Assembly (NCBI GenBank): GCA_003514305.1 | Contig: DORE01000171.1 | Location: forward strand, 1-7,102 | Direction: 5' to 3' | Length of the DNA: 7,102 nt | Origin: Gammaproteobacteria bacterium | GTDB lineage: Bacteria > Pseudomonadota > Gammaproteobacteria > Pseudomonadales > Pseudohongiellaceae | Shown: piece after piece, positions 6,338 through 7,102 of the stretch | Layout of the letters: every line of letters starts with the position of its first letter | Position numbering within the stretch: the stretch's first letter is position 1 | Program-made: the position numbers and the translations under genes | The notes under the pieces: generated by a model | Seen by the model: the letters and a program-made list of their open reading frames with translations, nothing else | Told to the model about the DNA's origin: nothing | Database searches by the model: none

Positions 6338-6967
6338 GTGTCTCGTTTCTGGACAAAGGTCTGTGGAATAACCCGATCTAAAGATGCGCAAATCGCCGAA
6401 GCGTTCGGTGCTTGTGCGCTCGGAGTTATTTTTTATGAACCGAGCCCGCGTCATGTTTCACCGAGCTGTATCGGTGAAATTTTTGGCAACGTTTCCAATA
6501 AAACCGAGCGAATCGGTCTTTTTGTTAACCCATCTGCTGAGCTGGTGAATCGCGTACTAGACACTGGGGTCATCAACTACCTTCAGTTTCATGGGGAGGA
6601 AAATGAGGATTTTTGTGCGTCATTCCAGATTCCTTATATGAAGGCGCTGAGAGTAAAAGATGGAGGCACTGCGCTGAAGTCAGCGAGAGCCTACAGGAGC
6701 GCCGACCGCATTTTGCTGGATACTTACGTTGAGAATCTCAAGGGAGGTACCGGTAAAACCATGGATTGGACGCAGGCTGCGCTCGTGACAGCAGGCTGTG
6801 ACAAACCTGTTGTTCTTGCGGGAGGTTTGGACGGCAACAATGTTGGAGAAGCGATCCGAATTGCTGCGCCAGCAGGTGTAGATGTTAGTTCCGGCGTGGA
6901 AGAGTCGCCCGGGATAAAAAATGTTAACAAATTGAAGTCATTTTTTGATGGAGTATATCGTGTCTGA
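6338..6967 (+). CDS. trpF: Phosphoribosylanthranilate isomerase
   Basis: TrpF is a TIM-barrel enzyme that rearranges N-(5-phosphoribosyl)anthranilate to the CdRP intermediate of tryptophan synthesis. From GTG 6338 the product is 209 residues, the usual length for a monofunctional TrpF. Residues 1-12 read MSRFWTKVCGIT, the family's typical opening, with the catalytic general base Cys9. Other conserved elements are SPRHVSP (36-42), LQFHGEE (82-88), the catalytic general acid Asp128 in LLDTY, the phosphate-binding GGTGKTMDW (136-144), LAGGLDGNNV (160-169) and the C-terminal GVDVSSGVEESPGIKN (180-195). In-frame TTG codons at 6293 and 6299 would add an unconserved stretch of up to 15 residues and overlie the promoter candidate, so GTG 6338 is preferred despite a poor ribosome binding site. 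The gene is separate, not fused to trpC as in enterics, and overlaps the start of trpB. Confidence 0.94.
   Translation: MSRFWTKVCGITRSKDAQIAEAFGACALGVIFYEPSPRHVSPSCIGEIFGNVSNKTERIGLFVNPSAELVNRVLDTGVINYLQFHGEENEDFCASFQIPYMKALRVKDGGTALKSARAYRSADRILLDTYVENLKGGTGKTMDWTQAALVTAGCDKPVVLAGGLDGNNVGEAIRIAAPAGVDVSSGVEESPGIKNVNKLKSFFDGVYRV
6950..6953 (+). promoter_or_regulatory. Ribosome binding site for trpB inside the trpF end
   Basis: GGAG sits 6 nt before the GTG at 6960, good spacing for a start there. It lies inside the last trpF codons, so translation of trpF and trpB is probably coupled. It also overlaps an alternative in-frame ATG at 6948, which lacks a comparable site of its own. Confidence 0.5.
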
Positions 6968-7102
6968 AGCCCTCACTGGAGTTGAGCTAGATTCTGCAGG
7001 ATTCAGCGGCCCGGATGCCAGCGGTCACTTTGGACCTTATGGCGGTGTGTTTGTTGGAGAAACATTGATTTCTGCGGTTGAAGAATTGGCTCTGGTTTAT
7101 CA
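6960..7102 (+). CDS. trpB: Tryptophan synthase beta chain, 3' partial
   Basis: TrpB is the PLP-dependent subunit that joins indole and serine to make tryptophan, working in the alpha2-beta2 complex with TrpA. Only 47 complete codons are present before the window ends. They include the recognisable N-terminal block GPDASGHFGPYGGVFVGETL, which corresponds to the conserved PDxxGxFGxxGGxxVxETL stretch of proteobacterial TrpB proteins. The PLP lysine and active-site residues lie beyond the window. GTG at 6960 is preferred because GGAG stands 6 nt upstream, giving an 8-bp overlap with trpF. An in-frame ATG at 6948 would add four residues (MEYI) and enlarge the overlap to 20 bp. trpA is expected next but cannot be seen. 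Confidence 0.9.
   Translation, partial: MSEALTGVELDSAGFSGPDASGHFGPYGGVFVGETLISAVEELALVY

Overview
The window is ordinary chromosomal housekeeping DNA from a gammaproteobacterium. All genes lie on the + strand in the order leuC (5' end cut off by the window edge), leuD, asd, fimV, truA, trpF, trpB (3' end cut off). This leu-asd-fimV-truA-trpF synteny is familiar from Pseudomonas and related gammaproteobacteria. FimV, which is largely confined to that class, supports the placement. The base composition is moderate and several genes use GTG or weak ribosome binding sites. I cannot name a genus; a non-Pseudomonas, possibly marine, lineage is only a guess.

Region 1 (1-2994) is a tightly packed metabolic block. 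leuC and leuD encode the two subunits of isopropylmalate isomerase, the second dedicated step of leucine synthesis, and are 10 bp apart. Only 5 bp later asd begins. It encodes an aspartate-semialdehyde dehydrogenase of the branch that includes the E. coli Usg protein, but with the catalytic cysteine intact. leuB, which usually sits between leuD and asd in this neighbourhood, is absent from this spot.

Region 2 (2995-5410) is a roughly 200-bp non-coding stretch with an extended -10 promoter candidate, followed by fimV. Its product is a large inner-membrane polar organiser with signal peptide, FimV N-terminal domain, LysM-like domain, coiled coil, one membrane segment, acidic cytoplasmic linker and C-terminal FimV motif.

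Region 3 (5411-7102) holds truA (tRNA pseudouridine synthase), then trpF (phosphoribosylanthranilate isomerase) behind its own extended -10 promoter candidate, then trpB (tryptophan synthase beta chain), whose start overlaps the end of trpF. trpF and trpB form a translationally linked pair in tryptophan synthesis.

I found no mobile element, CRISPR array, RNA gene or novel defence-like system. The points most worth checking are the missing leuB, the long lysine/alanine-rich tail of LeuD after an A8 tract, the catalytically intact Asd at the usg position, and the start sites of fimV, trpF and trpB.
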